Shown here piece after piece: positions 62,609 to 64,000 of a DNA stretch of 64,000 nt (position 1 is the stretch's first letter; the number at the start of each line of letters is the position of its first letter). The notes beneath the pieces were generated by a model. That model was not told where the DNA came from. It ran no database searches and was given only the letters and a program-made list of their open reading frames with translations. The position numbers and the translations under genes are program-made. Source of the DNA: Gloeothece verrucosa PCC 7822 (GTDB lineage: Bacteria > Cyanobacteriota > Cyanobacteriia > Cyanobacteriales > Microcystaceae); NCBI RefSeq assembly GCF_000147335.1, contig NC_014501.1:2185501-2249500 (forward strand), written 5' to 3'.

Positions 62609-63100
62609 TTAGCTTACGCTCAATTGCCAGTGTTGAGGTTGCCACAGTTCTTCGGAGAGGACTAAGGGTTGAAAAAGCCACATTTTTTCTTGATTAACGG
62701 TTATGGGTGAGTGATTAGGGAGATTACCAGTCTTTTTTAACTCTGGTGGAATTTGATCACTCCCTTGACTCCCTAGCAATTGATCAACTACTATCCCAAT
62801 CCCTTTTAAGTTGCCCGTATTTTGACTTAAACGCACAACTTTTAACTTTTCTTTACCTAAACGAGGTTTCCCTAAGAGTAAATGAGACAAAGACACTAAG
62901 GGAATGATTTGCCCTCGATGCTGAATACAGCCTAAAATTCCCTGGGGATAAAAGGGCAAGGGCAGTAGTTGTGATGTTTCAATAATAAGAATTTCTGTGA
63001 CTAAGTTTGAGGGGAAGAACAGGGTCACCTCTTCCAACTTGGCCAAAATAAAACGCTCTTGACCCTGATTTGTCTTGATTGGAGAGGATAAAACAGACAT
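62609..63100 (-). CDS. pilI: CheW-like adaptor PilI
   Basis: A 163-residue CheW-domain protein linking receptors to the PilL kinase. The domain runs from LAKLEEVTLFFPSNLVTEILI to the end, with LPFYPQGILGCIQHRGQIIPLVSLSHLL as the typical CheW core (usual GxxxxRGxxxPVxDL pattern). No extra domain is present and length is normal. It lies between the receiver pilH (31 bp) and the receptor gene (281 bp), so a promoter or regulatory region for the receptor could be in that gap; I see no specific site. Confidence 0.9.
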   Translation of the reverse strand: MSVLSSPIKTNQGQERFILAKLEEVTLFFPSNLVTEILIIETSQLLPLPFYPQGILGCIQHRGQIIPLVSLSHLLLGKPRLGKEKLKVVRLSQNTGNLKGIGIVVDQLLGSQGSDQIPPELKKTGNLPNHSPITVNQEKMWLFQPLVLSEELWQPQHWQLSVS

Positions 63101-63131
63101 ATAATCTTGACTGATGAATTGGTCTATGACT

Positions 63132-63497
63132 TTAAGCGAGAGGGACTTTTTGCAACACTTCGGTGAGCGTTTCTTTGGTGACCGGTTTGACTAAATATTC
63201 GTCGGCTCCGGCTCTTTTAATTCCGTAATTAATTTCTAAAACGGTTTTTTTAGAAGAGCAAAAGATGACATGTTGTTTGGCTGTGGAATCATTAGAACGT
63301 AAGGCTCTTAAAAATTTATAGCCATCTTGATTGGGCATAACAATGTCTAAGAAGAGAGCGTTATATTGCCCTTGAGATAGCTTATCGATCACGCCTTCGG
63401 TATCGCTACAAACTTCGGTCTCATGACCTAATTCATGTAACAAAGAAGATAATAAATGACGGTCAACATTACTATCATCTACGATCAGAAATTTCAT
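63132..63497 (-). CDS. pilH: CheY-like response regulator PilH
   Basis: A 121-residue single receiver domain. The phosphorylation site is D51 in FLDIVMP, the acidic pair D7-D8 is in FLIVDDSN, and the conserved Lys is K103 in EYLVKPVT, with Ser/Thr in FCSSKK at the switch position. All key residues are present, so it should be phosphorylated by PilL. It follows the PilG gene by 36 bp and precedes pilI by 31 bp, one operon. Length is normal. In the Pil systems PilH usually opposes PilG output on pilus retraction. Confidence 0.92.
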   Translation of the reverse strand: MKFLIVDDSNVDRHLLSSLLHELGHETEVCSDTEGVIDKLSQGQYNALFLDIVMPNQDGYKFLRALRSNDSTAKQHVIFCSSKKTVLEINYGIKRAGADEYLVKPVTKETLTEVLQKVPLA

Positions 63498-63533
63498 GGT
63501 TTTTCCTCTTAATAAAGAATAAGTTTAGGGGGG

Positions 63534-64000
63534 TTAGACCTCAGTTTCATCAGTAGCATTGCTCAAGTTGGGCAACAGCTTTTTTAAATCGTTTTTAAAC
63601 TGAGTAATTTCTTCTCGACTACGAGGTTTTGCTAAAAACTGGCAATTAGCCCATTGCGCTCGCCATTGATTGGTCATAGAGTTTTCAGCCGTTAACAAGA
63701 CTAAAGGAATTGAAGCTAATTCTGATTGACGGCGAATCTGTTTAATTAGATCAAATCCTGACAGTCCAGGCATATTAATATCTACAAAAATCATTGACGC
63801 TTTACAACGCAACAATTGCTCAACTGCCACTAGGGGGTTTTGGCAAGTAAGCACTCGATATCCCCAACTACTAACTAAATTTTTAAATTGTTTGATAATT
63901 AAGGGTGAATCATCCACAATAAAAATTTCTGGGTTGGCAGTGGGAAGAAGCTCGAGACACACCATCCCATTGCTAACTAGCTTTAAAAAAACTTTAGCAA
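63534..64000 (-). CDS. pilG: PilG-like response regulator, 5' part outside window
   Basis: The visible end is a receiver domain: IFIVDDSPLIIKQF, phosphorylation Asp in MIFVDINMPGL (codon 63782-63780), and a Lys near FLAKPRSREE. An ATG at 63965 exists, but the frame stays open to the edge (AKVFLKLVSN before it), so the true start is probably upstream, as in cyanobacterial PilG/PatA proteins that have an N-terminal PATAN domain. It is the first seen gene of the chemotaxis operon. Confidence 0.82.
   Translation of the reverse strand, partial: AKVFLKLVSNGMVCLELLPTANPEIFIVDDSPLIIKQFKNLVSSWGYRVLTCQNPLVAVEQLLRCKASMIFVDINMPGLSGFDLIKQIRRQSELASIPLVLLTAENSMTNQWRAQWANCQFLAKPRSREEITQFKNDLKKLLPNLSNATDETEV

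Overview
The window looks like a chromosomal piece of a large-genome, probably unicellular cyanobacterium. The evidence is psb27, ycf23 (DUF561), a CBS-CP12 protein, CobI, an arsenosugar arsM-arsS-TVP38 block, cyanobacterial hypotheticals, PEP-CTERM/exosortase genes, scattered GCGATCGC (HIP1) octamers and heptanucleotide repeats in intergenic DNA. The gene set resembles Gloeothece/Cyanothece-type strains; that placement is an inference from gene content, not from a search.

Layout. 1-6.9 kb: a partial secreted protein, two small inverted-repeat elements, a GHL10-like glycosidase, psb27, ridA, yjbQ, two hypotheticals and a GT-B protein. 7-16 kb: a substrate-binding protein, the arsenic block, an M23 peptidase overlapping hom, ycf23 and a PEP-CTERM protein. 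16-25 kb: DegT aminotransferase, FetB-like permease, SpoIID, queD, tyrS, a 1162-residue glycosyltransferase-methyltransferase-deacetylase, CBS-CP12. 25-37 kb: gyrA, GT4, PilZ-like, cobI, a lipase-like hydrolase, and an overlapping pair made of a STAS-sugar transferase fusion and an RsbW-like ATPase. 37.7-40 kb: a type II restriction-modification block (BamHI/BglII-like nuclease, beta-class methyltransferase, HTH protein). 40.6-43.4 kb: a Ro60 (TROVE) gene preceded by three tRNA-shaped RNA genes and an RraA-family gene. 43.4-52 kb: selenium-binding protein, TAXI binding protein, MFS transporter, GH13 enzyme, lipid kinase. 52-55 kb: exosortase with two adjacent PEP-CTERM substrates. 55-64 kb: a type IV pilus phototaxis/chemotaxis operon (PilG-PilH-PilI-PilJ-PilJ-PilL) running off the right edge.

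The most interesting region is 42.3-42.8 kb. Three RNA genes of 120-130 nt each have a perfect or near-perfect 7-bp tRNA acceptor stem, a D-arm and a canonical T-arm. In place of a normal anticodon loop each carries the same hairpin containing GGCCGAAG, followed by GAGGGTTATCG. That hairpin has the helix / CG bulge / helix shape and motif (GNCGAA-N-G) of the Ro60-binding site of Y RNAs, and the genes lie directly upstream of Ro60 on the same strand. I read them as tRNA-mimicking Y RNAs in which the Ro-binding stem is a closed hairpin at the anticodon end and the RNA ends form a tRNA acceptor stem. Two near-consensus TTGACA promoters drive them. Together with Ro60 and neighbouring RraA this looks like an RNA quality-control module.

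Other connected systems are the exosortase with its substrates, the complete pilus chemosensory operon with a duplicated receptor, and several exopolysaccharide-type proteins with unusual domain fusions.
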